Assembly: GCA_018398805.1 (NCBI GenBank)
Contig: JAGFBZ010000289.1
Span: forward strand, 2,559,001-2,623,000
Direction of reading: 5' to 3'
DNA: 64,000 nucleotides
Source: Hirundichthys speculiger
Taxonomy: Eukaryota; Chordata; Actinopteri; Beloniformes; Exocoetidae
Below are positions 12,870 to 24,395 of the stretch, piece by piece. The position numbers and the translations under genes are program-made. Each line of letters begins with the position of its first letter. The first letter of the stretch is position 1. Below the pieces are notes generated by a model that made no database searches, had not been told where the DNA came from, and worked only from the letters and a program-made list of their open reading frames with translations.

Positions 12870-14130
12870 GACATCTGCCTCGACCGGTTGGGGATCTGAG
12901 ATGACAGGACAGAGAGACCAGCAAACCCAGGGAGATTAGTCCAGGGATGTCTGCCTTTGAGACACAAATGAGAACAATGTTATTTGCAATAATAATGGCA
13001 TATACTGTACATACAAACAAATGAAGAGAATGAGGAAAGAGCCCAATGTGTCTTGGAAGGAGCAGTCTAGGCCACCAGCAGTCTAGGCCTATAGTAGCAT
13101 AACTAAAGGGATGGCTCAGGGCACACGAGCCAACCCTAACTTCATGTTTTGTCAAAAAAGTAAGTTTTAAACTTAATCTCAAAGGTAGAGAGAGTCTCTG
13201 CATCCCAAACACAAACTGGGAGCTGGTTCCAAAAGAGAGGAGGCTGATAACTGAAGGCTCTGCATCTAGAAACAGCAAGTAAGCCTGCAGTTTGAGAGGG
13301 AAGTGCTCTGGTGGAATAATATGCAACCAAAATTCTTTAAAGCAAAAAAAGAGCTTAGCCCCTCCAGGGATTTATATGTAATAAGAAGAATTTTAAATTC
13401 TATCCTGCCTTTAACAGAAAGCCAATGAGAAGTTAAGACTGGAGAAACACGATTCTTTTCTGCTAATCATCACAACTCTCCGCTGCAGTGCTCTGCATCA
13501 ACTAGAGGCTGCTTGGACTAATGGTGGCACAGCCTATTCATAGGAAATTGCAGAAGTCCAGTTGTGAAGTAAATGTGTGGAGATAGGACTCTGAGATCAG
13601 ATTTTCTTCATTTTTATACAATGGGAGAAACTTGAGAGAAAGCAGTTTTAAAAACATGTTCTAAAAACATGTGTGGTTTTTAAAGGACAAACCCTGGTCA
13701 AAATTACCTCCAAGGTTCATCACAGTAGTACTAGATGCTTAAGTAATGCCATCCAGAGTTACAAAATGCCTAGATAGTCTATTTCTGAAGTGCTCAGGTA
13801 CAAAGACAACAACATAATCAAGCTAGTTTCTTTATCTCATCTGGCATCATGGATAGGTAGAGCTATGTGTCATCTAAATAGCAATGAAAGTTTATGCCAT
13901 GCAGCCTGATGGAATCACGTATAGAGTGAAAGGCAACAACCCAAGTGCAGAGCCACGTGGAACACCACGACCAACTCTGGTGTATGACGGAGACTCCTGT
14001 TCACATAAAACTGAAATCAGATAAATAAGAGTTAAACCAAGCTAATGTGGTTCCTTTAATACCAATAACATGTTCAAGTCTCTTTAATAGAACATTGCAA
14101 CCATGTGTTATTTTAAAGCAATATTCTTTA
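12870..14130 (-). mobile_element. L2-clade LINE, degraded, antisense
   Basis: Read on the minus strand from about 14130 downward, the sequence gives L2-type reverse transcriptase pieces: RLEHVIGIKGTTLAWFNSYLSD, slightly degraded (about 14085-14020), then INFHCYLDDT followed by an in-frame stop and LYLSM (about 13900-13855). The LDD there is the catalytic YxDD position. Further down (13330-13142) is the C-terminal block CRAFSYQPPLFWNQLP...TFEIKFKTYFFD. Multiple stops and frame changes make it a pseudogene. The 5' end (endonuclease and N-terminal RT) is missing, as is usual for 5'-truncated LINE insertions. Confidence 0.82.
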
Positions 14131-14139
14131 GCAAAAGTT

Positions 14140-15174
14140 AAAACAACCAGTTATGAAATTACTCTTAATAGTATTGGTTCCACCATGGCTCCACCATCTG
14201 CCTTTTCGCTTTGTTGTGTTTTTCTGTTCAGCTAAGACACGGCAGTTTTATCCTGCAGCATCAAGCATGTTTGGATATACACTCAGGGGGCACCTCTTCA
14301 TGCTGACTTTGCTGATAGCAGAAATAAATTCAGAAGCGAAACAGTCAGAGGGGCATGAGTGAACTGTCTTCCTCCACAGTTTCACACTGAGGCTATAAAC
14401 TGATGCCTGTCACACCAAGAACAAAGCAGCCTTAAGCAGACTGTACACATGCAGCTGCAGCACACCCAAGTAGGGTTATTACCACAGCGCAGATTTCTAC
14501 TTAGATATTATTGTCTGTACTTGAAGACGAAGCACCAGATGTGACTTCCTGTTCAAATGCTTCATTTGGAGGAAAGAGAGGAAAGCGGAGAGATGCCATG
14601 AATGAGGAAGACATTCAAATAATACTGTACTGTACATAATTAATGAATGCATCTAGTCCATGGGCACACAACATATTATGAGCCATGCAAAATTTACACC
14701 GATGATCAAACAGCTGTACCCCCTTAACATTTTGCTTTTTGCTTTATCTCACTGATAAATCCTGAGTGATAGAGCTAAGGGATGTGTGAGTTGCCATCCA
14801 GGGCTCATCTGGCCAATGACGGCCCTGAGGCTGCAACTGTCACCAGCAGAGCAGGCCTCCTGCTCCTGGCTGAGGTTTCCGATGAGCTGAGGCCAGCTAA
14901 TCAGGATATTATCAGATCAGGGTCCTCACAAACCGAGCCACCAGCACAGCTTATGTGACCTTTTCCCACCTGCTCACAAGATGAACGACCAGGAGCTCCA
15001 CACAATATTGTTACAGGAGATGGAAGGTCATGGATATCGTATATTATTTTCAGTAAGTGAATAACTTCAGAGATGAGAGAGGAAAGCACTGTAATTCATG
15101 ACTGTTGCTGAATTTTATATGGTCTAGATCATTGCACTCTAGATCATATCACTCCATTTCACTGGAGTGATATA

Positions 15175-15208
<34 letters not shown>

Positions 15209-15600
15209 AATATATAATGCACATAACACTTATGACACTTGCATCATCTCTGTCTTGCCCTTCATCTTATGTCTATGATATTCTATAAAACTATATACTA
15301 CAACTATTCAATATTACAGAAAAGCAACATGTGACTTGTGGTTAAAATGCACATCCCAGACCAAGAAATGCTGCTGTGCCCAATTTCTGGTGAAATAATG
15401 CTGTGTTTCCAAAAATTAACCTTTCAAAAATGCTTAATGTTGGAATCTACCAAAGGCTTTCAAGAATTAGACTGTGCCTCATTTAGTGATCCAGTGACCT
15501 TTTAAAGAAGTAAGCAGATAAGCAAGCATGGGTGGACAGATGAAACAAGAAAAACGTATTCTGTTTCACATGCAGCAACACAACAAAGACGAACTATAGC
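14140..15600. other. Gene-free stretch with TA repeat and short hairpin
   Basis: There is no supportable gene. A short inverted repeat, ATATCACTCCA with its complement around the loop TTTCAC, occupies about 15146-15173. It is followed by a (TG)/(TA)n microsatellite (15174-15208). Confidence 0.55.
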
Positions 15601-15602
15601 AG

Positions 15603-15812
15603 AGGTGGCCAACCCTGGTCCTTGAGAGCCGCAACCCTGCATGTTTTAGATGTTTCCCTGCTTCAGCACACCTGATTCAAATGAATGGATCATCAGCCTG
15701 TCATCCAGGTCTGCACAGGTCTGTTAACGATCCATTCATGTGAATCAAGCAGGGAAACATCTAAGACATGCAGGTTTGCGGCTCTGGAGGACTGTGGTTG
15801 GCCAAACCTGAA
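15603..15812. mobile_element. Palindromic foldback MITE (about 210 bp)
   Basis: The left half contains GGCCAACC, then GAGAGCCGCAACCCTGCATG, TTAGATGTTTCCCTGCTT and TGAATGGATC. The right half is its near-perfect reverse complement and ends GGTTGGCC. The whole unit is one long imperfect hairpin with only about 30-40 bp at the centre. This is a common form of short fish DNA element, probably hAT-related, but a clean duplication was not seen. There is no coding capacity. Confidence 0.75.
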
Positions 15813-18795
15813 CTACAGCATAGCATGACAAAGGCCTGATTAGAAATGAGCAGAAAGTATTCTTTAAAAGGTCAATCTGTGCTACGAGAAATTTGAAGAA
15901 GCAAGATAACTGAATAAAGTGGATTATTTAATCAGAAATGTCACATTTATGATTAACATTGTACAACATGATATTTTGGGAGGTGGACATAAAAGCTTTG
16001 GTTGGTGGTACGGAAATATTATTAAACTAAGCACTGATTATTTTGGTTTTAAAATTAGATTTAACATTTTCACATCAGCTCTCAGTCTGCTATCTCAAAG
16101 AGAGTATTTTTCAAAGCACTGTCTATGTTCAAGAAGGCTTAAATATGATGTTGAATTGGAACAACCAATGGAAATATTGGTCACAATACTACACAAAATT
16201 CTGGTGTTGTGGCTATACAACACCAGAATAGAGAAGCAATCTTACAAAAAATACATAATCAAAAAAGGAATTGAAAACAATTAATTTAAGCAAACATCCT
16301 ACATTTTACAATAAACACCTACATAAGTTCAATTATCTGGATGCATGAATAGAGGAAATTATAATACATATTTGAAAGTACCTTATAAAATCATTAGCTG
16401 TCGCAAATGTGTTTCACACATGCACGCGCACTATTGTACACTGTTGTACAGATTATAAATCCCGCCGGAGTTTAGATACTTCAGTCTGGACCAATGTGGT
16501 GGACCGGCGTTGTCTCTGGAGCTATATTTTAATTAAAAAGTTTTGATTGAGTAAGCAAGTACTGCTTTAAAAATGCTCTCGTTCAAGCACTTTCCACAAA
16601 ATCATGCAGCTGCAGTGAAAATGACCTACCACACTGTCATGTACTCATCCACAGATCAGTTTACAGCTGGAAACAGCGTTGCCGCTGACTTTTGAAAGTT
16701 TGTGAACTGGGGATCTGAAACCGAATGTGCAAACCACGCATGATTGCCAAGTGAGCTGACGAACATTTGCTTGAGAGGCTGAAGTAACGGAAGCGAGAAC
16801 AGATGAGGCCCACACAACGGCAGAGAGCCATCTGTTCTACGGTCACCCCTGAGATGACAGTAAACATCCTAGAGTGAGTGTTCAGATTATGACGAAAGGC
16901 ATAGCAACATTTTATCAGCTGTTCCTCGAAAGAAAACATCTGCACTAAAAAAAAAGTGCAGACAGGAAAAGCATAATTTTCACATACCGAAGAGACCAAA
17001 GAGAAAATTAGGATTTGACTGTTTCGAAGTGTAGTACATCTGTGCGCTTTTTGAGCTCTGTAATGTAAGAGAGGTTTCTCTGAGCTGAAATAATATTAAG
17101 TTTTAACTGTTATCTCCTCAACGGAGCTGTTCCATCATTTGGAAAGCCAGTCATTCGCATGCACATTGACGTGTACTTCATTGTTGGATGCAGTGAGAAA
17201 ATTAACTTCAAGCTTTTCCACAGTATTGGTGTTGTGTAACAAGAGATGTAAGGGTAGGAGTTGTTTTCTTTCTGCAAATTATAGAACGGTCAGTTAGGGA
17301 CATGAAGTCTGGAATCAATAAATTATGTTTATTTAAATCTAGGTAAATGCGTCTCTCTGAACTGACAGTTATTTAGGCAAACTCAAGCCACAGCCCTCTT
17401 AATACTCCTGTGTCCAAAAACAGAGTTTTAAGTAGTCACTGCATATTTGAGAGGGAACCTCAGAAGATGACAGCTTAATGTCCTTGGTGACAGCTAATTT
17501 GGCTGTGTGGGAGTGAGCATGAGCTGCCAGTGTGTTTATTTCCCTTTAAAAAAAAAAAATCGTCATATCTGAGCTTGGGTGGGAGGAAAAGTCATTTTCA
17601 GAGTGAATTTTCATTCTCTTTGAGAAAAACGGCTCTTTAAAGGCAGAAGAAGATCACTGCCTCTATTTTCAAATCATGCTTTTCTAAACTGAGATTAGTC
17701 ACAGAGGTTGGGCTGTTGCTAAACGCACGCATTTTACACTAATGAGCACAGCGGCCCTCGTTGAATATGTATGCAAGAAAACAGCAGGAATACGCAGTAA
17801 AAAAGGGCCAGAGTATGTTAAAGAGCAGCGACGCTCACAGCCTCGACAAGGTGATAATGTCTCATTCAGTTTTCTTACACGTACATCAGGAAAGCATTAT
17901 TCTGTTTGAATAAATTATCACAAAATGTATTTCATGTGTCACAAAATAGTCTGAGCACAATCATTCTGCAATAAAATTAGGACTTGCGTTAGTGAATCTC
18001 TATTCCAGACAACATAAGGATGCAGTGAGTATTCCTGTCATTAGCAGATTTTAAGATGCTTCATTCTTCATGCTGTCTTGAGGAAATTGCTTACTCTTGA
18101 AAGAAAAAAAACTCACAAAACCTGGTAGATTGTTTTCCTTTTTTTTTTGTTCACAATAAAGATAAGAACATAGCTTTTGTAGCAAGATGGGAGCTCAAAT
18201 ATTAGAGGTCAGAATTGTAGCAAATCGTGTGCTGTGAATTTGTAATTTAAAGGAATATTCCACAGTTAAATCAACCCTAGGTGTATCATTAGGTGGTAAG
18301 GTTTGTAAACTTTTGTTTAGGATCAAAATAAAGTGAGGAGAAACAGTTTTGAGTGAAAACAAAATTGCAGCAAAATAGCAATTAATTATATGATTGAGGT
18401 GTGGAGGTACCAAAGCAAACAGAAATGCTTTAATAACTGCTTTAAGAAAGAAACTAATAGTGCTGCAGTGGCAGGTGATCCAGAACAAAAAAGGGAAACT
18501 AATCAGAGAAAAAAGATCCTAACCAAAACATTTCAAGGTTTTAAAACAGATGGACTGGCAGGAGAAATGGAAAAGACAAGATAATATATCTTCACAGGGG
18601 CTGATGAGACACAGGTGTGAACAATCAGGAGAAATTGGAACTAGAGAAGTGGAACAGAACTAAACATACAAAGAAATGGATGGAGGCCATTTCTCAATTT
18701 TTATGCTTTTGTATTTTAGTTGTGTTATAAATAAACTTTGGTGAAGATAAAAAAAAAAAAAATAAGTCAGACAATGTCAGAAGAATTTAAAATAG
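15813..18795. other. Gene-free stretch
   Basis: No gene supported. An open frame of 121 codons (15919-16284) is AT-rich and lacks any recognised domain. A perfect 13-bp hairpin lies inside it (16198-16229). The rest is unique-looking sequence with poly-A and poly-T runs. Confidence 0.5.
16198..16229 (+). repeat. Perfect 13-bp hairpin
   Basis: ATTCTGGTGTTGT is followed by a 6-nt loop (GGCTAT) and its exact complement. No surrounding transposon ends were found. Confidence 0.7.
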
Positions 18796-18803
18796 GCTCT
18801 GTA

Positions 18804-19906
18804 GCAGGCAGGGACAAACTACAGCCCAGGGGCCATATGTGGCCCACTAGGCCCACGACTGTGTGCCTGATATGCCAAAAGACTGCCACAGTTTTTAAAG
18901 AATATAATAATCAGATGGCACGTTGCCACAAAGCATGCTAATTATGCTAGCAAGCAGTCAACCACTTCTATAACTAGAAAAGCACTCGGAGAGCACAGAC
19001 CTCCGCTAAGTGCAACAATTCCCCCATATAGCGATTTACAGATTGCGATAAAATTTGCGTTCTGGATCAGATCCGGATCAGCCTTTGAAATTTGAAAGAT
19101 GTTCCCATTGTCAATCCCTGAGTCAAATTTCATGAGCTTTGGGCAATAATTAACGGAGATATTGAGAAACAAAATTTCCGGCCCCATTGACTGCAATGTT
19201 ATCAAAAATTTGAAAATGATCCAGAATCCAGGCTTTCTACCGGATCACAGCCAAAATGAAATCAGTTCTTCCTTTTTCACATTTCTGACAACTCCTTGAA
19301 AATTGTCATCAAAATCCATCCATAACTTTTTGAGTTATCTTGTACACAGACAGACAAACAGACAGACAGATAAACGCCGGCAAAAACATAACCTCCTTGG
19401 CGGAGGTAATAAGTGGTGTGTAAGTGCACTTATGTCCCAAAAATAAACAACTCTCACCAGATCAAATAAAACGTGCTCTGTATCCTGGCATACTGGAGAC
19501 GTTGAACAGAACAAGTGCATCTGTATCTCCTATTGTTTTTGAAATAAATGTCCGTCAGGAAGAGAGTGATGATGATGATATCATGACGGATAACAGAACT
19601 TTCAGCACTTATCAATAGTAACTGTTCGTAACAAAAAAGATGTTTCATTCATTTAATTTTCTGTTTTAAGAGTCATTTTAATAAAGAGCTAAGTACGGTG
19701 GGGCTTCAAAGACAGATATTTTGTTGTAATGCTCTTGTTTATTTTCAATTGATATTAAAGTACGTTTTCTACATGTCCCATTATATATGTTTTTCTCCAA
19801 TAAGGTGGGTCACCAAAACACTTCATCCATTTGCTCCTGGTCTGGCCCTTCTGTCAAATTGTAGAACCCATGGTGGCCCACTAGCCAAAAGGTTTGCCCA
19901 CCTCTG
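18804..19906. mobile_element. hAT element (1.1 kb) with diverged 8-bp TSD
   Basis: The left end reads CAGGCAGGGACAAACTACAG and the right end, inverted, CAGAGGTGGGCAAACC. Both are followed by GGGCC- and GGCCC-rich subterminal sequence typical of Charlie-like hAT elements. The flanks CTCTGTAG (18796-18803) and CTCTATAA (19907-19914) match at 6 of 8 positions, as expected for an old 8-bp duplication. No intact transposase remains. A second repeat is nested inside (18965-19410). Confidence 0.72.
18965..19410 (+). mobile_element. RTE-like LINE 3' end nested in hAT element
   Basis: A non-coding block runs through GGATCAGATCCGGATCAG and ends with a (CAGA)n-like run, ACATAACCTCC and TTGGCGGAGGTAATAA. 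This closing arrangement is familiar from RTE/Expander-type LINE tails in percomorph fish; the assignment comes from that resemblance. It lies inside the hAT element 18804-19906 and so inserted after it. Confidence 0.55.
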
Positions 19907-20230
19907 CTCTATAATGATCAGTTAACTACAAATTTGAAGTACTCTCACATGAAAACATCTTAAAACTACATTCCTTTACAAAAGACAAAGTTATTATGTT
20001 CTCATTTACTTCTTTTTCCTCTGTCATTGCTACTGATTGTTGGTGTGAAATGCATTCTGGGATACGTTGCGGTCTGCATAAGTCTAGACTGGATGCATCC
20101 TCAATAAAAGGGTCTTGTTTTATTAAGCAAGAACACTATCCAGGGATTTTACTGTACTTGTCGAGATGCGGATTTGAGAATTGGATCAGAACTTCAGCTG
20201 AGACTGATGGTGTTTCACAAGTACAAAGAA

Positions 20231-20300
20231 GTACCGTATTTTCCGGATTATAAATCACAGTTTTTGTAGTAGTTTGGCTGGTCCTGCAATTCATAGTCTC
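20231..20300 (+). mobile_element. Fragment resembling a DNA-transposon terminus
   Basis: The run ACCGTATTTTCCGGATTATAA resembles the common fish terminal motif in which a TATTTTCC(G/C)CACTATAAG-type sequence opens a DNA element. Only one end is visible and the opposite end was not found. Confidence 0.4.
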
Positions 20301-20773
20301 ATCGTCTACATTTCTTACAACTGAACACTGTTACCAACAAAGTTACAAGAGTAAACCATAAAGACTGAGAGAACACAAATATGCCACCAAAAAGAAAAAG
20401 CTGAATTTAAGCGAGTTTTCTCTCAAGTAAACCCAACAACCTGCCTTTCAGATCCAATCTCCACATCACTTTTAAAAACATTTTATGGATGCTTTGAGGA
20501 ACAGATTTTAAATATTGTAAATGTTTAAGAATTACTGACCCGTATCCAACTTACTGTTCTTGTGTAAAATTTTAGAAAAACTGGTTTTTAACCAAGTAAA
20601 TTATTTCTTAGTTAAAAATAATATTTTAGAGATATTTCAGTCTGGTTTTAGGATGAACCACAGTACAGAGACAGCCCTTTTAAAGATTTTAAATGACATC
20701 AGGTTTAATGCAGATGCACAAAAACTCACAGTCTTGGCTTTACTGGATCTTAGCGCTGCCTTTAGTACAGTAG

Positions 20774-22168
20774 TATGGAGCGATAGGAGTGCCACATTAA
20801 TAAATAAATAAATAAATAAATAAATGTGGAAATATAAAGAGAAATAAATAAATAAATAAATGTGGACATATAAAGAGAAATAAATAAATAAATAAATAAA
20901 TATATGTGGAAAAATAAAGAGAAATAAATAAATATATGTGGAAATATAGGGATATAGGGAGGGAGTGCAAAGCTAAAGCTCACATACAGCTACTGCAGCA
21001 GTGGGCTGGTGTTAATTGAGAAGAAGAAATGCAGGTGACATGACGGAGGACAGTGCAAAGAATGACTTGAAAGATTTCGAGTTAAGGAGCAAGACCGTTT
21101 TTTTTTAACATATTGTCTGACCTTCATCTTCATCTTTCCTCCTTCACTTTTTTATTTTAATTACATCTGTCAGCAGCACCCTTACCTGACGTCATTTTCC
21201 AGCATTATTCATTTATGGATGCAGGCAATAATTTATCACTGTGTGTGGCCTGTTGATGATGATGATGATGATAGTTATGGTTTATAATAAAGAAAGAGTC
21301 ACTCTTGCTTTAACACCTTCAGTATGAACATTCATTGTTTCAAGAGTGTGTGTACGTGTGATTTTCTGGTGATTTAGCGACTCACTGGCACTCAAACCGC
21401 TAGGTTTGAAGCCATCACTTGGCTGCTGATGGCTGCTGTCTGCCTCACAAGCCGCGCTTCTCTCTCTTTTTTTCTCTCTCTCTCCCCCCCGGACCGACCG
21501 TCCGACCGTCCGTCCGTGTCCGTCTGTCGCATCTGGCGACTTCTAGCGACTTCCGGGACAGCCTCTAGCGACTTTTCTCATTGGAGAGTTGGCAACAGTG
21601 CAGAGAGAGAGAATGTACGCTAGCATACATATCTATGAGTTAGCGCCCATACCGCCAGGCAGAAATCCAGTGATCAGGGAACGACTCTCCATCCTGGACA
21701 GGAAGCCCCGCCCAGAGCCATTTGATTGACAGCTCAGTCCACCGTTTTGTCATTGCTTTATCCTTGTGTCACAGGAGTGCCAAAAAGGAAAAGCAAATGC
21801 AATACGAAAATTAAAGATGATTTTCCTTTTCTTTTATTTATTTCTCTTTATATTTCCACATTTATTTATTAATTTATTTCCCTTTATATTTCCACATTTA
21901 TTTATTTATTTGCCTTTATATTTTCCACATATATTTATTTATTTCTCTTTATATTTCCACATATATTTATTTATATATTTATTTCTCTTTATATTTCCAC
22001 ATATATTTATTTATTTATTTATTTATTTATTTCTCTTTATATTTCCACATGTATTTATTTATTTATTTCTCTTTATATTTCCATATTTATTTATTTATTT
22101 CTCTTTTTATTTCCACATTTATTTATTTATTTATTTATTTATTAATGTGGCACTCCTATCGCTCCATA
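20774..22168. mobile_element. Foldback-type element with tandem-repeat arms, copy 2
   Basis: Termini are TATGGAGCGATAGGAGTGCC and its inverse, flanked by a perfect 6-bp duplication CAGTAG (20768-20773 and 22169-22174). Inside each end the arms consist of (TAAA)n tracts alternating with GTGGAAATATAAAGAGAAA: about 180 bp on the left (20774-20952) and about 340 bp inverted on the right (21825-22168). The 870-bp centre holds unrelated sequence, with a GAT microsatellite (21251-21272), a CCGT-rich tract (21487-21530) and AGCGACTTC repeats (21536-21575). No transposase is seen. The insertion interrupts an L2 reverse transcriptase between the T and V of the ...DTVDH-type block, which fixes the insertion point exactly. 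Confidence 0.88.
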
Positions 22169-23318
22169 CAGTAGACCATCACATTTTATTAAACAGATTC
22201 AGAAACCTGGTCGGCCTCTCTGGTACTGTTTTTAACTAGTTCAGCTCTTATCTCACTGATCGATGTTTCTTTGTAAGTATGGACACATGCTCACATCAAA
22301 AATGTAACAAAGATAGGTTTTTATTATCTAAAGAATATAGCCAGAGTCCACCCGTTTCTCTCTCAGCATGCATTTATCTCATGCATTTATCTCTTGTCGT
22401 TTAGACTACTGTAATGTCCTGCTCTCTGGTCTTCCCAAAAAGAAGACCAGGGGGCGGGAACACATTACACCAGTTCTAAAATCACTGCATTGGCTCCCCT
22501 GTGCGTTTCAGGCCATCTTATTTATCTGACCTGCTTTTATCATATCAACTCTCAGGGACCCTGAGGTCCTATGGCACTGGGCTTTTAATCGTCCCAAGAG
22601 TTAGACCAAAAACCTGTGGTGAGGCTGCATTCAGCCATTATAGCCCTCATCTGTGAAACAGCCTGCCAGAGAACATCAAGACTGCAGAGACTGTTGATAT
22701 TTTTAAAAGACTCACCTTTTTAATCTGGCTTTTACCTGATTTCTTTTTCTCTTTTATTTCTTTTATTTTACTGTTCTTAATCTAATGATTTTAATGATTT
22801 AATCTAAGTCTTCAATTTATTTTAAGTCTTTGTGCATTTTAATATCATTAAAGTGTTTTTAATGTTTGTAAATTTTATTTTTAAATTCAAAATTTTTAAA
22901 ATAAAAAAAAAACATTTTATACATTTTATTATTATTTCATCTATTGTCTGTTTTTATCCTTTTTTACTGTCTTTAAATCTTTTCGTTTATAGCTCCAGTG
23001 TTTCCTCATGGGGGTCCTCCACACTGGGAGTTGTGTCTGGTCTGCCCATGGGGACGTGGTCTTGGAGACCCCTCAGGCCTGGAGGACTGGGGGGCTCTGC
23101 ACCGTGTGCAGAGTCTACCCTGGTCTATCTGGGTTGAGGTGGTCTCTGTGGCGGCGCTTCCTATGGCCACCTCTGTGGCACCGCTGTGGCACCTCTCAGT
23201 GTGGATGGCCTCCTAAAGGTGGTTCTTCCCTCACCTGGATCCTCAGTGCCCTGCCATGTTATTAAACTGTTTACTTGTGCTGTGAATGTGCGTGTATGTG
23301 CTTTACGTGTGTGTGTGT

Positions 23319-23366
<48 letters not shown>

Positions 23367-23394
23367 TTATATGTGGGGGGGGGGGGGGGGGGGG
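23319..23394 (+). repeat. Very long poly-G tracts
   Basis: A run of 46 G (23319-23364) is followed after ten bases by a run of 20 G (23375-23394). The tracts directly follow a GT microsatellite in the 3' untranslated part of the L2 LINE. The equivalent place in the copy at 43826-43870 has (GT)n and then only 7 G. Confidence 0.9.
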
Positions 23395-23645
23395 TTTTTT
23401 TTATATATCTGTGTGAAGGGAGTTTTTATTTAGTTATTTAGTTTTTATTTTTTTTGTATGAAAAGTGCTATAAATTTTGATTTGATTTGATTTGATACAG
23501 CCATGAAAAAAATCAAAGACTAACCGCAGGCTGACAGCATGATGCCCAGAGCCGGAGGAACAAGTCCACCGCTTATCAACAGTGTAATTATCACCCACTC
23601 TTATTGCCCGATGGGACTTGTATATATATTTTCCCTCTTCACAAC

Positions 23646-24230
23646 AAAGTGTTTCCCACACTTTCATTTATTTGTGGCGGCCCGCCACAAATAAATTTTG
23701 GCTGTCACAAATAAATCTTTCAGCTTTTGACTCGACCTCGCCTCCTGAACTGTTTACTTTGTGAATGTTGTGCGTTGTTTCAATTCTGCTGTGTTGGGTG
23801 GTGGTATGCTTTGTGACGCTGACTATAAATTTATAAGTTGCAGAAGAAAAACTCGTGGTGGGCCTATAAATCAAGAAGATGCAGAAGAAGTCGTGGTGTA
23901 AAAGGCGTGATTCAAGTGATGAAGATACAGTCTATGCAAAGGTAAGGCGTGTCATTACAAAGTGGTAAAATAAGCCCAAAGGTGGTCCGAAAAATTCTAA
24001 CTCATGTTATACCAGCCCGTGTCTGTTTCAAATCTAGATGCTCGACATGTGCAGAGACATGTTATCCTGCTGTTAATGTACATTAGCCGACAGGCACCTG
24101 TTGAGCTGCTGCTGTAGGGCCGTAATGTCGCCTACATACATCGGCTCTGCTTGTGTTGACCCCTTTACACAATGAGTATAGAAAAATATTTTGTGAAGAA
24201 GAAAAGACCTCGCCTTGAAGAGGAGGTAGG
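23646..24230 (+). mobile_element. hAT-like element 5' fragment with ORF start
   Basis: The segment begins near GTGTTTCCCACACTTTCATT and continues into GTGGCGGCCCGCCACAAAT, an end motif common in fish hAT elements. A short open frame starts at 24172 (MSIEKYFVKKKRPRLEEE). Short basic-acidic leaders of this kind open ZMYM1-like hAT transposases. It runs into a plausible splice donor, and nothing further of the transposase was recognised. The other end was not identified, so the extent is uncertain. Confidence 0.45.
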
Positions 24231-24395
24231 CTCCGTATCTGTATATATTGTTTTTAACTTAAGCTTTGCTATGTGTGTGTATCGTGCTCACAATAACAAC
24301 TTTGCAACAGTTCCATTCAAAGTGTCGGTTTTGACTCTGTTGTATGGGGCTCCTTTGAATTGTTCCACGTTGACAGTTGCCTTTTTTGTTCTTAA

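Larger units (their letters stand above)
20400..23510 (+). mobile_element. L2-clade LINE, split by a later insertion
   Basis: The 5'-truncated element enters in the part before the RT domain (LSDPISTSLLKTF, about 20442-20480). It continues through CKILEKLVFNQV and QSGFRMNHSTETALLKILND to LALLDLSAAFST (20560-20768), where foldback copy 2 is inserted. The frame resumes at 22169 with VDHHILLNRF. After 22260 large deletions and frame changes follow, but the C-terminal and 3' blocks (TLRSYGTGLL, CGEAAFSHY, the GGGGGTCCTCC untranslated region) match the copy at 42831-43952. The tail is (TTTGA)n at 23475-23497. It is inactive because of deletions and stops. Confidence 0.85.

Noticed and set aside
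15919..16284. 121-codon open frame
   Set aside because: AT-rich composition, contains a perfect hairpin and has no domain or homologous motif. Not a credible gene.
21766..22239. 157-codon frame rich in F, I, Y and L resembling a membrane protein
   Set aside because: It is the translation of the ATTT-rich tandem arm of the foldback element. The apparent membrane segments are a composition artefact.
23008..23416. Three overlapping frames ending in poly-glycine
   Set aside because: L2 untranslated region plus a poly-G tract. Low complexity.
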